DNA of 64,000 nt from an uncultured Ruminococcus sp. (GCA_946494335.1 CAMMBV010000005.1:1-64000); one strand, 5' to 3'; shown: positions 16,127-27,094, counted from the first letter of the stretch. Program-made: numbers and translations. Notes: a model not told the origin generated them from the sequence alone.

Positions 16127-17317
16127 ATGTCTTTGAAAGGGAAAAAGAAGGTGATGAAGCTGCTGGTTGTGATACTGGCAGGATTATGTATATATAATGT
16201 GGCACAGGCGGCCAGGGTGCTGCAGCAGGACGGACAATACGGCAGACGGCTGAGTGCACAGATCGGAGTTCAGCTGATGCATCAGGCGGTTTCCGTCTAC
16301 GTGCCGGGCCTGTTGTATACGGAGAGACCCGGGGAGGAAGAGGTGATTCTGGAAGATGAATCTACATGTGAGACCATACTGGAAATGAACGGACGAACGC
16401 TGGCGGAACGCCTGCTGGGAGAAAATCAGAGTGATGCTGTGTCGGAAGAAAACGAAGAGGCTCTGAAAAAAGAAGAAGACGGGGAAAAAAGCGAGGAGCC
16501 GGAAGAAGAGGTGACGGCACAGGCTGTGACGCCTCAGTTTGATATTTCTCTGGAAAGGCTGCGGGATTTTGATTATCTGCTGAATCATTTTTTTGTGGTG
16601 GATCCCAATACGACCATCGATGCGGCGGGGCTTAATATCGATGAACTGATGGGCCATGATCTTACCATGAAACAGGACAGCCAGTCCCCGCAGATCCTGA
16701 TCTATCATACCCATTCCAGAGAAATGTTTGCCGATTCCAATCCGGAGGATATGAACACGGGAGTAATCGGAGTGGGTGAGCATCTGGCCCGGATTCTGCG
16801 TGATCAGTACGGCTATAATGTGCTCCACGACACCCAGGCCTACGATATCATGCCCGATGGCAGTGAAGACAGGAGCAAAGCTTATAATCAGGCCAGAGAC
16901 GGACTGGAGCAGATTCTGGCGGAAAATCCCACCATTGAAGTGATCATCGATCTTCACCGGGACGGTGTTTCAGAGGATACCCATCTGGTGACGGACATCG
17001 ACGGAAAGCCCACGGCTCAGATCATGTATTTTAACGGACTTTCCTACACCAATGAAAGCGGAGCCCTTTCCTATCTGCCCAATGACAATATGGATGCCAA
17101 TCTGGCTTTTTCCTTCCGGCTGGAATATGTGGCTGCCAGTTACTACCCCATGCTGACCAGGTGTGTCTATCTGAAGGGATACCGGTATAATCTGGATCTT
17201 AGACCCAAGTCTATCCTGCTGGAGGTGGGAGCACAGACCAATACGGTGGAGGAGGCCATGAATGCCATGGCGCCCTTTGCGGTGGTTTTGGATAAAGTGC
17301 TGAAAGGGGAGCAGTAA
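16127..17317 (+). CDS. spoIIP: Stage II sporulation protein P
   Basis: Peptidoglycan amidase/endopeptidase that works with SpoIID and SpoIIM to drive engulfment of the forespore; 396 residues. A single N-terminal membrane helix (LLVVILAGLCIYNVAQA) anchors it. A Glu-rich linker (about 95-130) leads to the catalytic domain with IYHTHSREMF, GVIGVGEHLARIL, VIIDLHRDGV and the C-terminal LLEVGAQTNTVEEA; the His and Glu residues in these boxes bind zinc. The ATG at 16127 is chosen over the GTG one codon earlier; the ribosome site is weak. It lies 33 bp after gpr, but likely has its own sporulation control. Confidence 0.93.
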   Translation: MSLKGKKKVMKLLVVILAGLCIYNVAQAARVLQQDGQYGRRLSAQIGVQLMHQAVSVYVPGLLYTERPGEEEVILEDESTCETILEMNGRTLAERLLGENQSDAVSEENEEALKKEEDGEKSEEPEEEVTAQAVTPQFDISLERLRDFDYLLNHFFVVDPNTTIDAAGLNIDELMGHDLTMKQDSQSPQILIYHTHSREMFADSNPEDMNTGVIGVGEHLARILRDQYGYNVLHDTQAYDIMPDGSEDRSKAYNQARDGLEQILAENPTIEVIIDLHRDGVSEDTHLVTDIDGKPTAQIMYFNGLSYTNESGALSYLPNDNMDANLAFSFRLEYVAASYYPMLTRCVYLKGYRYNLDLRPKSILLEVGAQTNTVEEAMNAMAPFAVVLDKVLKGEQ

Positions 17318-17320
17318 AAG

Positions 17321-17349
17321 TTGACAGTATTTTGATATTGAAATATAAT
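17321..17349 (+). promoter_or_regulatory. Strong promoter of the putative antitoxin RNA
   Basis: TTGACA (17321-17326) and TATAAT (17344-17349) are perfect consensus boxes with a 17-bp spacer. No protein gene follows on this strand before lepA, so the transcript is a short RNA reading towards the toxin gene. Confidence 0.85.
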
Positions 17350-17354
17350 ATACT

Positions 17355-17457
17355 TAACAAGGAAGCCGATACGATAGTTCACACCTATCCGTTTCTGGCG
17401 AATAATGTACTGAGAAATAGCACCTTTACTTTGTCAGAGCGGGGGTGCTATTTTCTA
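17355..17457 (+). ncRNA. Putative antitoxin RNA of a type I toxin-antitoxin system
   Basis: Predicted from the consensus promoter at 17321-17349 to the terminator stem 17415-17424/17444-17453 followed by TTTTC. It would be about 100 nt. It includes a hairpin with stem GATAG/CTATC and loop TTCACAC (17373-17389), whose loop is complementary to GGTGTGAA in the leader of the toxin mRNA. The 3' part is antisense to the end of the toxin gene through the shared terminator. Ends are estimates. Confidence 0.68.
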
Positions 17458-17531
17458 TGCGTATAATTAAGAATTGTTACAAGCAGGTTGCAAGCTGTCA
17501 AAATAATCATAAATTCTTCATATGTACTCAT
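17448..17531 (-). CDS. Small holin-like type I toxin
   Basis: A 27-residue peptide: MSTYEEFMIIL, a hydrophobic stretch through residue 21 and a basic end NYTHRK. One membrane helix with a charged tail is the hallmark of type I toxins; the MSTYEEFMIIL start matches what I recall as 'putative holin-like toxin' in Lachnospiraceae. AAAGGAGG (17539-17546) sits 7 bases before the ATG, a very strong site. The stop codon lies in the stem of the bidirectional terminator shared with the antisense RNA. The mRNA would start near 17600 within the inverted repeat; its promoter is weak or not obvious. The peptide is too small for ordinary gene finders. Confidence 0.75.
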   Translation of the reverse strand: MSTYEEFMIILTACNLLVTILNYTHRK

Positions 17532-17713
17532 AGAACCGCCTCCTTTCCTGCAAGGCTCAGAAACGGAGGTATTCACACCCTATCGGCTTCCTGGGTAAGT
17601 ATATTACATATCCAATCTTTCTTTGTGCATTAATAATAACAGAAAGCACATGAAAAAAGCAAATAAAATATTTGCAGTGCACAGGAATGTACAGAGGCAG
17701 TGCCAAAAGGGGA

Positions 17714-17743
17714 ATGACAACACTGTAAAAGATGTGCTATAAT
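17714..17743 (+). promoter_or_regulatory. Probable lepA promoter
   Basis: ATGACA (17714-17719) and TATAAT (17738-17743) with an 18-bp spacer. The leader to the GTG start carries a 9-bp perfect hairpin (CTGCCGGTG ... CACCGGCAG, about 17771-17793) just upstream of the ribosome site. Confidence 0.6.
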
Positions 17744-17818
17744 ACAAATTCAGTAGAAAATGACTTTTATCTGCCGGTGTGCCGCACCGGCAGGCAGGAA
17801 GATTTAGGAGGAAGATAC

Positions 17819-19630
17819 GTGGCTTTGGATCAAAGTAAAATCCGGAATTTCTGTATTATAGCGCATATAGATCATGGAAAATCCACCCTGGCGGACCGTA
17901 TTATTGAAAAGACGGGTCTGCTGACGGAACGGGAGATGCAGTCTCAGGTTCTGGACAACATGGATCTTGAGAGAGAAAGAGGAATTACCATCAAAGCGCA
18001 GACAGTCCGGATTGTCTATAAAGCGAAGGATGGAGAAGAATATATTTTTAACCTGATAGATACGCCGGGGCATGTGGACTTCAACTATGAAGTTTCCAGA
18101 AGTCTGGCGGCCTGCGACGGCGCCATACTGATCGTGGATGCGGCTCAGGGCGTGGAGGCTCAGACGCTGGCCAATGTGTATCTGGCGCTGGATCACGATC
18201 TGGATGTGATGCCGGTGATCAATAAGATTGACCTGCCCAGTGCAGATCCGGAGCGGGTCATCCAGGAGATCGAGGATGTAATTGGCATTGAAGCCGAAGA
18301 TGCGCCGCGGATTTCAGCCAAGATGGGTACCAACGTGGATGAGGTGCTGGAGCAGATCGTCAAAAAGATCCCGGCGCCCGAAGGGGATCCTCAGGCGCCT
18401 CTGCAGGCGCTTATCTTTGACTCTCTGTACGATTCCTATAAGGGAGTTATCGTATTCTGCCGTATAAAAGAAGGTACGGTGAAGAAAGGAACCCGGATCC
18501 GCATGATGGCCACCGGTGCAGAGGAAGAAGTGGTTGAAGTGGGATATTTCGGCGCCGGACAGTTTATCCCCTGTGATGAGCTCTCTGCGGGGATGGTGGG
18601 CTATATCACTGCCAGCATTAAAAATGTAAAAGACACACGGGTAGGCGATACCATCACCGATGGAGCCCGTCCCTGCGCTCAGCCTCTGCCGGGCTATAAA
18701 AAGGTAAATCCCATGGTGTACTGCGGCCTGTATCCGGCTGACGGAGCCAAGTATCAGGATTTGAGAGATGCGCTGGAAAAGCTGCAGCTTAACGATGCTT
18801 CTTTGTTTTATGAGCCGGAAACTTCCATTGCTCTGGGCTTTGGGTTCCGCTGCGGTTTTCTGGGGCTTTTGCATCTGGAGATTATTCAGGAGCGTCTGGA
18901 GCGGGAGTATAATCTGGATCTGGTGACGACGGCTCCGGGCGTTGTATACAAAGTCCATAAAACCAACGGTGATGTGGTAGATCTTACCAATCCCTCCAAT
19001 CTGCCGGATCCTTCGGAGATTGATTATATGGAAGAGCCCGTGGTGAAGGCGGAGATCATGGTGACCACCGAATTTATCGGCCCTATCATGGATCTGTGTC
19101 AGGAGCGCAGAGGACAGTATCAGGGAATGGAGTATCTGGAGACGACCAGGGCACTGCTTAAATACCATCTGCCGCTGAATGAAATTATTTACGATTTCTT
19201 TGACGCACTGAAATCCCGTTCCAGAGGATATGCATCCTTTGACTATGAGATGCTGGGATATGAAAGAAGCGAGCTGGTGAAGCTGGACATTTTAGTAAAC
19301 CGGGAGGAAGTGGATGCCCTTTCCTTTATCGTATATGCAGGTTCCGCCTACGACAGGGGAAGGAAGATGTGCGAGAAGCTGAAGCAGGAGATTCCGCGGC
19401 AGCTTTTTGAGATCCCCATTCAGGCTGCCATTGGAAGCAAAATTATTGCCAGAGAGACGGTAAAGGCCATGAGAAAAGACGTTTTGGCAAAATGTTATGG
19501 AGGCGACATTTCCCGAAAGAGAAAGCTTTTGGAAAAACAGAAGGAAGGGAAGAAGAGAATGCGCCAGGTAGGAAATGTGGAGATTCCTCAGAAGGCCTTT
19601 ATGAGTGTACTGAAACTGGATGATAAATAA
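17819..19630 (+). CDS. lepA: Elongation factor 4 (LepA)
   Basis: Translational GTPase EF4, which back-translocates stalled ribosomes and assists 30S assembly; 603 residues, the standard length. GTPase motifs are [14 protein letters not shown] (G1), the RGITIK segment (G2), [15 protein letters not shown] (G3) and NKIDLP (G4). The LepA-specific C-terminus is complete ([20 protein letters not shown], then [14 protein letters not shown]). The start is a GTG at 17819 with AGGAGG six bases upstream; the in-frame ATG at 17732 overlaps the promoter and is rejected. hemW follows 57 bp later, the usual neighbour. Confidence 0.97.
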   Translation: MALDQSKIRNFCIIAHIDHGKSTLADRIIEKTGLLTEREMQSQVLDNMDLERERGITIKAQTVRIVYKAKDGEEYIFNLIDTPGHVDFNYEVSRSLAACDGAILIVDAAQGVEAQTLANVYLALDHDLDVMPVINKIDLPSADPERVIQEIEDVIGIEAEDAPRISAKMGTNVDEVLEQIVKKIPAPEGDPQAPLQALIFDSLYDSYKGVIVFCRIKEGTVKKGTRIRMMATGAEEEVVEVGYFGAGQFIPCDELSAGMVGYITASIKNVKDTRVGDTITDGARPCAQPLPGYKKVNPMVYCGLYPADGAKYQDLRDALEKLQLNDASLFYEPETSIALGFGFRCGFLGLLHLEIIQERLEREYNLDLVTTAPGVVYKVHKTNGDVVDLTNPSNLPDPSEIDYMEEPVVKAEIMVTTEFIGPIMDLCQERRGQYQGMEYLETTRALLKYHLPLNEIIYDFFDALKSRSRGYASFDYEMLGYERSELVKLDILVNREEVDALSFIVYAGSAYDRGRKMCEKLKQEIPRQLFEIPIQAAIGSKIIARETVKAMRKDVLAKCYGGDISRKRKLLEKQKEGKKRMRQVGNVEIPQKAFMSVLKLDDK

Positions 19631-19687
19631 GAAGATGGGATGGGACAACCGGGTTGTTTCATCCCTTTGTCTTGGAGTGAAACTGTG

Positions 19688-20812
19688 ATGAAAAAAAGTA
19701 TGGAACTTTATCTGCATATTCCTTTTTGTGTGAAAAAGTGCGATTACTGCGACTTTCTGTCCGGGCCGGCCCCGGTGAGCAGACAAAATGAATACTGCGA
19801 AGCTCTGCTCCATGAACTGACTCAGGTGCAGATTTCGCCGGAATACCAGGTGAGCAGCATTTTTATCGGCGGAGGGACGCCCACCGTCATAGACAGCGAA
19901 TGGATCGTGTGTTTTCTGGAAAGAATAAGAAACAGGTTTTCCGTGGAAGAAGGGGCGGAAATTACCATGGAAGCCAACCCGGGTACTCTCACGGGCCGTA
20001 AGCTTGAAGATTACAAAAAGGCGGGGATTAACCGGCTCAGCATCGGTCTTCAGTCGGCCGATGACCGGGAGCTGGCTCTTCTGGGGAGGATACATACGTA
20101 TGAAGAATTCCTGGAGATGTACAAAATGGCCAGGAGCGCCGGATTTGATAACATTAATGTGGATTTGATGATGGCTGTTCCGGGTCAGGACCTGAATTCT
20201 CTTATGAAAACCCTCTCCCTCACCACGGCGCTGCGGCCGGAGCATCTGTCTTTGTACAGTCTGATTGTGGAGCCGGGTACGCCTTTTTCTGAAAGACGGC
20301 TGGATCTGCCGGAAGAAGAGGAAGAGCGTCGGATGTACGAGGAGGCAGTATCGTATCTGGAAGATTGGGGGTATCGTCAGTATGAGATTTCCAATTTTGC
20401 CAGGCCGGGGAGAGAGTGCCGTCATAATCTGGGATACTGGCAGAGAGTGCCCTATCGGGGATTTGGGCTGGGCGCTTCTTCCCTGATGGAGGAAGAGAGG
20501 TTTTCCAACACGTCGGATATGGAGGAATATCTGCGAGACTGCCAAAATCCGGAATTGCTGCTGCGTGACAGGGAAACATTAAGTGTGAAGGCGCAGATGG
20601 AAGAGTTTATGTTTCTGGGTCTTAGGATGCGCCGTGGTGTGGAAAAAAGAGCATTTGAAGAAAAATTCGGCGTATCCATGGATGAGGTTTACGGAGAAAC
20701 CATTGGCCGTTACTGCGGTATGGGACTTTTGCAGGAACAAAAAGGCCGGGTATCACTGACTTTTCAGGGCATATCCGTCAGCAACAGGATTCTGTCGGAT
20801 TTTCTGTTTTGA
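19688..20812 (+). CDS. hemW: HemW, radical SAM heme chaperone
   Basis: Radical SAM protein formerly annotated as oxygen-independent coproporphyrinogen III oxidase; 374 residues. The cluster-binding motif is seen in [15 protein letters not shown] near the N-terminus (CxxxCxYC), without the extra fourth cysteine of true HemN. Other family segments are [25 protein letters not shown] and the C-terminal HemN-type helical domain. The ATG at 19688 has TGGAG upstream; an earlier in-frame start at 19640 adds unrelated residues. It follows lepA in the common clostridial order. Confidence 0.93.
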   Translation: MKKSMELYLHIPFCVKKCDYCDFLSGPAPVSRQNEYCEALLHELTQVQISPEYQVSSIFIGGGTPTVIDSEWIVCFLERIRNRFSVEEGAEITMEANPGTLTGRKLEDYKKAGINRLSIGLQSADDRELALLGRIHTYEEFLEMYKMARSAGFDNINVDLMMAVPGQDLNSLMKTLSLTTALRPEHLSLYSLIVEPGTPFSERRLDLPEEEEERRMYEEAVSYLEDWGYRQYEISNFARPGRECRHNLGYWQRVPYRGFGLGASSLMEEERFSNTSDMEEYLRDCQNPELLLRDRETLSVKAQMEEFMFLGLRMRRGVEKRAFEEKFGVSMDEVYGETIGRYCGMGLLQEQKGRVSLTFQGISVSNRILSDFLF

Positions 20813-20880
20813 CGAACAAATGTTTGCAACGGGGCGCGCCCTGTGATAGAATCAGGGTGAACGACGGAGGAAAAATAAGT

Positions 20881-23718
20881 ATGACGATACAGAATAAAGA
20901 AAAAAAATATATAAAGATACGGGGGGCACGGGAAAATAACCTGAAAAATCTCAATGTGGATATTCCCAGAAATGAATTTGTGGTGCTGACGGGACTTTCC
21001 GGTTCCGGGAAAAGCTCCCTGGCCTTTGACACCATTTATGCAGAGGGGCAGCGCCGCTATATGGAAAGTCTGTCTTCCTATGCCCGTCAGTTTCTGGGAC
21101 AGATGGAAAAACCGGATGTGGACAGTATCGAGGGGCTTTCTCCGGCCATATCCATCGACCAGAAATCCACCAACCACAATCCTCGTTCCACGGTGGGAAC
21201 GGTGACAGAAATTTATGACTATTTTCGCCTCCTTTACGCAAGAATCGGCATTCCCCACTGTCCCAAATGCGGAAAGGTGATTTCACGTCAGACCGTTGAC
21301 CAGATGGTGGATCATATCATGGAGCTTCCGGAGAAAACCAGGATTCAGCTGTTGGCGCCTGTGGTGAGGGGACGCAAAGGACGTCATGAAAAGCTGCTGG
21401 ATCAGGCCAGAAAAAGCGGATACGTAAGGGCCATGATAGACGGCAGTCTGTACGAGCTATCGGAGGAGATCAGGCTTGATAAAAACCTGAAGCATAATAT
21501 TGAAATCGTGGTGGACCGTCTGGTGGTGAAGGACGGCATTCAGAAACGCTTGGCGGATTCTATTGAAAGCGTGCTGGCTCTGTCCGAGGGCCTGCTGCTG
21601 GTGGATGTGATCGGTCAGGAGCCGATGCAGTTTTCCCAGAGCTTTTCCTGTCCGGACTGCGGCATCAGCATGGATGAGATTGAGCCCCGGAGTTTTTCCT
21701 TCAACAACCCCTTCGGCGCATGCCCGGCCTGTGCCGGTCTGGGATATCGGATGGAGTTTGATGTTGACCTGATGATACCCGATATGTCCAAAAGTATAGC
21801 ACAGGGTGCCATCACGGCCATGGGGTGGCAGTCCTGCAATGATGAAAAAAGCTTTACCCATGCCATATTGACGGCGCTGGCCCGGGAATATGATTTCAGC
21901 CTGGATACGCCCTTTGAGGATTATCCTCAGGAAATAAAGGACGTTCTGATTCACGGGACCAACGGACGGGAAGTCAAAGTGTATTATAAAGGGCAGCGGG
22001 GGGAAGGCGTTTACGATGTGGCCTTTGAAGGCCTGATAAAAAATGTGGAGCGCAGATACCGGGAGACCGGTTCCGAGTCCATGAAAGCGGAGTACGAGAA
22101 TTTCATGCGGATCACTCCCTGTCCTCAGTGTAAGGGGCAGCGGCTGAAAGCCACTTCTCTGGCTGTGACAGTGGGAGATAAAAATATTTTTGAGGTGACG
22201 GATATGTCAGTCCGTAAGCTGGGGAACTTTCTGGAAGATTTGAACCTCAGTGAGACACAGCGGATGATCGGAGCGCAGATTTTAAAGGAGATCAAAGCCA
22301 GGGTGGGATTTTTGCTGGATGTGGGGCTGGAATATCTGACCCTTTCCAGAGCCACGGGAACTCTGTCGGGGGGAGAAGCCCAGAGAATCCGCCTGGCAAC
22401 GCAGATCGGATCCGGATTGGTGGGAGTGGCCTATATTCTGGATGAGCCCAGCATCGGACTTCATCAAAGAGACAATGATAAGCTGCTGAAAACACTGTGT
22501 CACTTAAGAGATCTGGGAAATACGCTGATTGTGGTGGAACATGACGAAGATACCATGCGGGCGGCGGACTGCGTGGTGGATATCGGTCCGGGAGCAGGCG
22601 AACATGGCGGCGAACTGGTGGCTGTGGGGACGGCTGAGGAACTGATGAAAAATCCGGATTCCGTGACGGGAGCCTATCTGAGCGGGAATTTAAGAATTCC
22701 GGTTCCAAAAGAAAGAAAAAAACCCACCGGATTTCTGACCGTGCGCGGAGCGGCGGAAAATAATCTGAAAAATATTGATGTGACTTTTCCGCTGGGGGTC
22801 ATGACCTGTGTGACAGGCGTGTCGGGCTCCGGAAAAAGCTCGCTGGTGAATGAAATCTTATATAAAGCGCTGGCCAAAAAGCTTAACAGAGCTCATGTGA
22901 TACCGGGAAAACACAAAAAAATAGAAGGCGCAGAGCAGCTGGACAAGGTAATCGCCATCGATCAGTCACCCATTGGAAGAACACCCAGATCCAATCCAGC
23001 CACTTATACGGGAGTGTTTGATCTGATCCGCGATCTTTTTGCAGCTACGGCGGACGCCAAAGCCAGAGGATACAAAAAGGGACGATTCAGTTTTAACGTA
23101 AAAGGCGGCAGATGTGAGGCCTGCGGCGGTGATGGTATCCTGAAGATAGAAATGCATTTTCTGCCGGATGTTTACGTGCCCTGCGAGGTCTGCCACGGAC
23201 AGCGGTATAACAGAGAGACGCTGGAGGTAAAATATAAAGGGAAGAGCATATACGATGTGCTGAATATGACGGTGGAGGAAGCAATGAAATTTTTTGAGCA
23301 TGTGCCCTCCATACGGCGTAAAATCGAAACTTTATATGATGTGGGCCTGTCTTATATCCGTCTTGGACAGCCCTCCACCACTTTATCAGGCGGAGAGGCG
23401 CAGCGGATCAAGCTGGCGACGGAACTGAGCAGAAGAAGTACGGGAAAGACGATATATATTCTGGATGAGCCCACCACCGGCCTTCACTTTGCGGATGTTC
23501 ACAAGCTGATTGATATATTGAAGCGTCTGGCGGAAGGCGGAAACACGGTGGTTGTCATTGAACATAATCTGGATGTCATCAAGACGGCGGACTATATTAT
23601 AGATATCGGTCCGGAGGGCGGCGATAAAGGCGGCACCGTTATCGCAAAGGGTACGCCGGAAGAAATTGCAGCCTGCAAAGAGTCTTATACGGGACAGTAT
23701 GTCGAAAAATATCTCTAA
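20881..23718 (+). CDS. uvrA: Excinuclease ABC subunit A
   Basis: Damage-recognition ATPase of nucleotide excision repair, 945 residues, full length. Two ABC units are complete: Walker [15 protein letters not shown] and [14 protein letters not shown], signatures LSGGEAQRI (twice) and Walker [14 protein letters not shown] and [13 protein letters not shown]. Zinc-binding cysteines occur in [18 protein letters not shown] and [16 protein letters not shown]. The start at 20881 follows GGAGG; a longer reading from 20809 runs back into the upstream gene and is rejected. uvrB is not next to it here. Confidence 0.97.
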   Translation: MTIQNKEKKYIKIRGARENNLKNLNVDIPRNEFVVLTGLSGSGKSSLAFDTIYAEGQRRYMESLSSYARQFLGQMEKPDVDSIEGLSPAISIDQKSTNHNPRSTVGTVTEIYDYFRLLYARIGIPHCPKCGKVISRQTVDQMVDHIMELPEKTRIQLLAPVVRGRKGRHEKLLDQARKSGYVRAMIDGSLYELSEEIRLDKNLKHNIEIVVDRLVVKDGIQKRLADSIESVLALSEGLLLVDVIGQEPMQFSQSFSCPDCGISMDEIEPRSFSFNNPFGACPACAGLGYRMEFDVDLMIPDMSKSIAQGAITAMGWQSCNDEKSFTHAILTALAREYDFSLDTPFEDYPQEIKDVLIHGTNGREVKVYYKGQRGEGVYDVAFEGLIKNVERRYRETGSESMKAEYENFMRITPCPQCKGQRLKATSLAVTVGDKNIFEVTDMSVRKLGNFLEDLNLSETQRMIGAQILKEIKARVGFLLDVGLEYLTLSRATGTLSGGEAQRIRLATQIGSGLVGVAYILDEPSIGLHQRDNDKLLKTLCHLRDLGNTLIVVEHDEDTMRAADCVVDIGPGAGEHGGELVAVGTAEELMKNPDSVTGAYLSGNLRIPVPKERKKPTGFLTVRGAAENNLKNIDVTFPLGVMTCVTGVSGSGKSSLVNEILYKALAKKLNRAHVIPGKHKKIEGAEQLDKVIAIDQSPIGRTPRSNPATYTGVFDLIRDLFAATADAKARGYKKGRFSFNVKGGRCEACGGDGILKIEMHFLPDVYVPCEVCHGQRYNRETLEVKYKGKSIYDVLNMTVEEAMKFFEHVPSIRRKIETLYDVGLSYIRLGQPSTTLSGGEAQRIKLATELSRRSTGKTIYILDEPTTGLHFADVHKLIDILKRLAEGGNTVVVIEHNLDVIKTADYIIDIGPEGGDKGGTVIAKGTPEEIAACKESYTGQYVEKYL

Positions 23719-23801
23719 AAAACGCTTTCTATTTATAAGACGATTGTATATAATGAGTGTGTAGCTTTTCTGGAAAGGAAAAGTATGGAAAGGGGAATAT
23801 C

Positions 23802-24794
23802 ATGGCGGTTGTAGATATCGGAATTGATCTGGGGACGACAAGTATTCTGGTATATGCTAAGGGAAAAGGAATTGTTTTGAAGGAACCATCCGTAGTTGCT
23901 TATGATAAAGATGCAGACCGGGTGAGAGCCATCGGAGAGGAAGCCCGTCAGATGATCGGACGGACGCCGGGAAATATTACGGCGATCCGGCCGCTGCGTC
24001 AGGGCGTTATCTCGGATTATCTGATCACGGAGCGGATGCTGAAATATTTTATACAAAAGGCGATGGGGCGCCGGGCTTTCAGAAAGCCCCGGATCAATAT
24101 CTGTGTGCCCAGTGGCGTGACAGAGGTTGAAAAAAAGGCCGTGGAAGAGGCCACTTACCAGGCCGGGGCCAAAGAAGTCACACTGATTGAAGAACCGGTG
24201 GCCGCTGCTGTGGGCGCGGGCATTGATATTACGCTGCCTTTTGGAAATCTGATTGTGGATATCGGCGGAGGTACGACGGATATCGCGGTGATCTCCCTGG
24301 GAGACACGGTGGTATCTTCCTCCATCAAGGTGGCGGGCAATGATTTTGACGAGGCCATTATCCGCTATGTGCGTCGTGTGCATAATCTTTTTATTGGAGA
24401 GCAGACAGCTGAAGCGGTGAAGATAAAGATCGGAAGCGCCTATCCCAGACCTCAGACGGACACCATGGAGGTAAAAGGGCGCAATGTGATAACAGGTCTG
24501 CCCAAGACAGTGACGCTGACTTCGGAAGAGGTGCGGGAAGCGCTGAAAGATTCCACCGCTCAGATTGTGGAGGCCATCCACGGGGTGCTGGAGACCACGC
24601 CTCCTGAACTGGCTGCCGACATCGCGGAACGGGGAATCATTCTTACCGGCGGCGGGGCTTTGCTGGAAGGACTGGAAGAACTGATTGAAGAGACGACGGG
24701 CATTAATGCCATGACGGCGGAAAATCCTTCCCACGCTGTGGCGGAAGGGACAGGCCGTTACGATGAAGTGATGGAAAAACTGGGGAAAATTTAA
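23802..24794 (+). CDS. mreB: Rod-shape actin homologue MreB/Mbl
   Basis: Cytoskeletal actin-like ATPase guiding lateral wall synthesis; 330 residues. Actin-fold motifs are IGIDLGTTSILVY (phosphate 1), VDIGGGTTDIAVISLG (phosphate 2) and GIILTGGGALLEGL (adenosine). The RPLRQGVISDY and EEPVAAAVGAG segments are typical of MreB. The start at 23802 follows GGAAAGGGGAAT. It stands without mreC/mreD, so it is probably one of several paralogues (Mbl- or MreBH-type). A -10-like TATAAT lies at about 23747, but no clear -35 box. recD2 begins 3 bp after it. Confidence 0.93.
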   Translation: MAVVDIGIDLGTTSILVYAKGKGIVLKEPSVVAYDKDADRVRAIGEEARQMIGRTPGNITAIRPLRQGVISDYLITERMLKYFIQKAMGRRAFRKPRINICVPSGVTEVEKKAVEEATYQAGAKEVTLIEEPVAAAVGAGIDITLPFGNLIVDIGGGTTDIAVISLGDTVVSSSIKVAGNDFDEAIIRYVRRVHNLFIGEQTAEAVKIKIGSAYPRPQTDTMEVKGRNVITGLPKTVTLTSEEVREALKDSTAQIVEAIHGVLETTPPELAADIAERGIILTGGGALLEGLEELIEETTGINAMTAENPSHAVAEGTGRYDEVMEKLGKI

Positions 24795-24797
24795 CAC

Positions 24798-27062
24798 ATG
24801 AAACAGGATACAGTAGAAGGATACGTGGAGCATATAGTCTTTCGCAACGAGGAAAACGGCTATACTGTGCTGAATTTAAAGACGGACGGGTCATCTTTGA
24901 CCTGTACGGGAGTGTTCGGCAGTATCGCGGAGGGCGAGACCGTTGCTCTTTGGGGCGGTTATACGGAGCATGCACTGTACGGCCGGCAGTTTAAGGCTGA
25001 CAGCTATGAAATCAAAATGCCGGAGGATACGTTGGCCATAGAGCGTTATCTGAGCTCGGGAGCGGTCCGGGGGATAAAGGCCGCGCTGGCGGCCAGAATC
25101 GTAAAAAAATTCGGGGCTGACACTTTAAAAATCATGGAAGAGGAGCCGGAGCGGCTGGCGGAAATAAAAGGGATCAGTGAGAAAAAAGCGAGGGAGATTG
25201 CGGCACAGATGGAAGAAAAAGCAGAGCTAAGAAGCGCCATGCTTTTTCTTTCTCAGTACGGAATCTCCGTTTCTCTTGGTGTGAAAATATATCAGCATTA
25301 CAAAGAGCGGATTTACAGCGTGATACGTGAAAACCCTTACCGTATGGCGGAAGAGGTGCCGGGCGTAGGCTTTAAAACGGCGGATGAGATTGCCAAAAAA
25401 GTTGGTATCCGTGCGGACGATGATTTCCGGATCAAAAGCGGTCTTCTTTATGTGCTGTCCCAGGCCTCTGCCGGCGGTCATTGTTTTCTGCCAAAGGAAC
25501 AGCTGTGTTTCCAGGCAGCATCCCTTCTGGGTGTGACGGACACGGACATGGAAAGACATATTATGGATCTGGCCATGGAGCGGAAAATCATTTTAAAGGA
25601 GCTGGAACCTGCGTCAAATCCGGTTACCGGTGAAACAGATCACCCTGTGGCCGTGTACAGCGCGCAGGTTTATTACCTGGAGCTTAACACGGCCAGAATG
25701 CTCTGGGAACTGAATGTAAAAAGTGAAGAAAAAGATGCGGATATTGAGAAAAGGATCCGGGTAATCGAGCGCTCTTCCAGGTATGAACTGGAAGAACGGC
25801 AGCGGCAGGCCGTTGCCGAGGCGGTCAGAAATGGTCTTTTGATTCTTACGGGAGGACCGGGAACCGGAAAGACTACCACAATCAACGCCATCATCCGGTA
25901 CTTTGCCTCTGAAGGGTTGGATATCTGTCTGGCGGCGCCCACGGGCAGGGCGGCCAAGCGGATGACGGAGGCCACAGGGTATGAGGCTCAGACCATTCAC
26001 CGGCTGCTGGAATTGTCCGGGATGGCGGAAGAGTCCTCCGCCAATGTGCATTTTGAACGAAATGAGGAGAACCCCATCGAAGCGGATGTGGTTATCATTG
26101 ATGAAATGTCCATGGTGGATATCTATCTGATGCATGCCCTTTTATCGGCTCTGACAGTGGGTACCCGGCTGATTCTGGTGGGGGATATGAATCAGCTTCC
26201 CAGCGTGGGTCCTGGAAGCGTGCTGAAGGATATCATACGTTCCCGGAAATTTTGTGTGGTGGAGCTGAATAAAATCTTCCGCCAGGCATCCAAAAGCGAT
26301 ATTGTGGTCAATGCACACCGGATCAACAGGGGCGAAGAGGTTTCCATTGATAATCACAGTGAAGACTTTTTCTTTTTAAAACGATACGATGCGGATATTA
26401 TTATCCGGGTGATGCTGGCTCTGATCCAGGAAAAGCTGCCTCCGTATGTGGATGCCCGGCCGCTGGACATTCAGGTGCTGACACCCATGAGAAAAGGGCT
26501 TCTGGGGGTGGAGCGGCTCAATGTGATACTGCAGAGATATCTGAACCCTCCTTCTGAAGAAAAACGGGAGAAAGAGTCCGGCGACGGGCTTTTCCGGGAA
26601 GGGGACAAGGTGATGCAGATCAAGAATAACTATCAGCTGGAATGGGAAATCCGGGGAAAGCAGGGAATTGTACTGCAGCGAGGAATCGGTGTGTTCAATG
26701 GTGATCTTGGCATCATACGTCAGATCAATACCTTCGGAGAGATTCTCACGGTGGAGTTTGAGGAAGGAAGGTTTGTGGAATATACATTTAAGCAGCTGGA
26801 TGAGCTGGAGCTGGCCTATGCCGTAACCATTCACAAATCCCAGGGGAGCGAGTACCCGGCAGTGATTCTGCCGCTGCTGGCAGGGCCCAGGATGCTGCTG
26901 AACCGGAATCTGCTCTATACGGCAGTGACCAGGGCGCGCCGGTGCGTGACAATAGTGGGAAGTGACCAGACCTTTCGCGATATGATACATAATGAAACTG
27001 AGCAGAAACGGTATACTTCCCTTGACAGAAGAATTGAAGAGATGAGTGAACAGTTGGGGTGA
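24798..27062 (+). CDS. recD2: RecD2-type 5'-3' DNA helicase
   Basis: Superfamily 1B helicase of the RecD2/YrrC class, which acts without RecBC in replication-fork and recombination repair; 754 residues. The RecD2-specific N-terminal part includes an OB-like start (EGYVEHIVFRNEENGYTVLN) and helix-hairpin-helix repeats around residues 90-200. Helicase motifs: GGPGTGKTTTINAI (Walker A), IDEMSMVD (Walker B), GDMNQLPSVGPG (motif III) and VTIHKSQGSEYPAV (motif V). It is 3 bp downstream of mreB and followed by comFC at 32 bp. Confidence 0.94.
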   Translation: MKQDTVEGYVEHIVFRNEENGYTVLNLKTDGSSLTCTGVFGSIAEGETVALWGGYTEHALYGRQFKADSYEIKMPEDTLAIERYLSSGAVRGIKAALAARIVKKFGADTLKIMEEEPERLAEIKGISEKKAREIAAQMEEKAELRSAMLFLSQYGISVSLGVKIYQHYKERIYSVIRENPYRMAEEVPGVGFKTADEIAKKVGIRADDDFRIKSGLLYVLSQASAGGHCFLPKEQLCFQAASLLGVTDTDMERHIMDLAMERKIILKELEPASNPVTGETDHPVAVYSAQVYYLELNTARMLWELNVKSEEKDADIEKRIRVIERSSRYELEERQRQAVAEAVRNGLLILTGGPGTGKTTTINAIIRYFASEGLDICLAAPTGRAAKRMTEATGYEAQTIHRLLELSGMAEESSANVHFERNEENPIEADVVIIDEMSMVDIYLMHALLSALTVGTRLILVGDMNQLPSVGPGSVLKDIIRSRKFCVVELNKIFRQASKSDIVVNAHRINRGEEVSIDNHSEDFFFLKRYDADIIIRVMLALIQEKLPPYVDARPLDIQVLTPMRKGLLGVERLNVILQRYLNPPSEEKREKESGDGLFREGDKVMQIKNNYQLEWEIRGKQGIVLQRGIGVFNGDLGIIRQINTFGEILTVEFEEGRFVEYTFKQLDELELAYAVTIHKSQGSEYPAVILPLLAGPRMLLNRNLLYTAVTRARRCVTIVGSDQTFRDMIHNETEQKRYTSLDRRIEEMSEQLG

Positions 27063-27094
27063 GCTGAAGAGAGTGCCGGGAGAAAGGATCTGGC

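Larger units (their letters stand above)
17347..17607. repeat. Inverted repeat pair enclosing the toxin locus
   Basis: The sequence at 17347-17397 on + recurs in reverse orientation at about 17557-17607. Identical blocks are AATATACTTA, GGAAGCCGATA and CCGTTTCTG, in the same order. Each RNA transcribed from its end thus starts with the same blocks, as with the DRa/DRb repeats of the pAD1 par locus. Between the blocks the two arms differ but both contain TTCACACC on the + strand (17378-17385 and 17572-17579), which makes the two RNAs complementary there. Confidence 0.8.

Noticed and set aside
17445-17633. A 62-codon frame on + overlapping the toxin locus
   Set aside because: It runs through the antisense RNA terminator and the inverted repeat and has no ribosome site; the minus-strand 27-residue peptide has an excellent one.
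19292-20545. A 417-codon open frame on - across the end of lepA and hemW
   Set aside because: Both genes on + are intact and conserved; the antisense frame has no family features.
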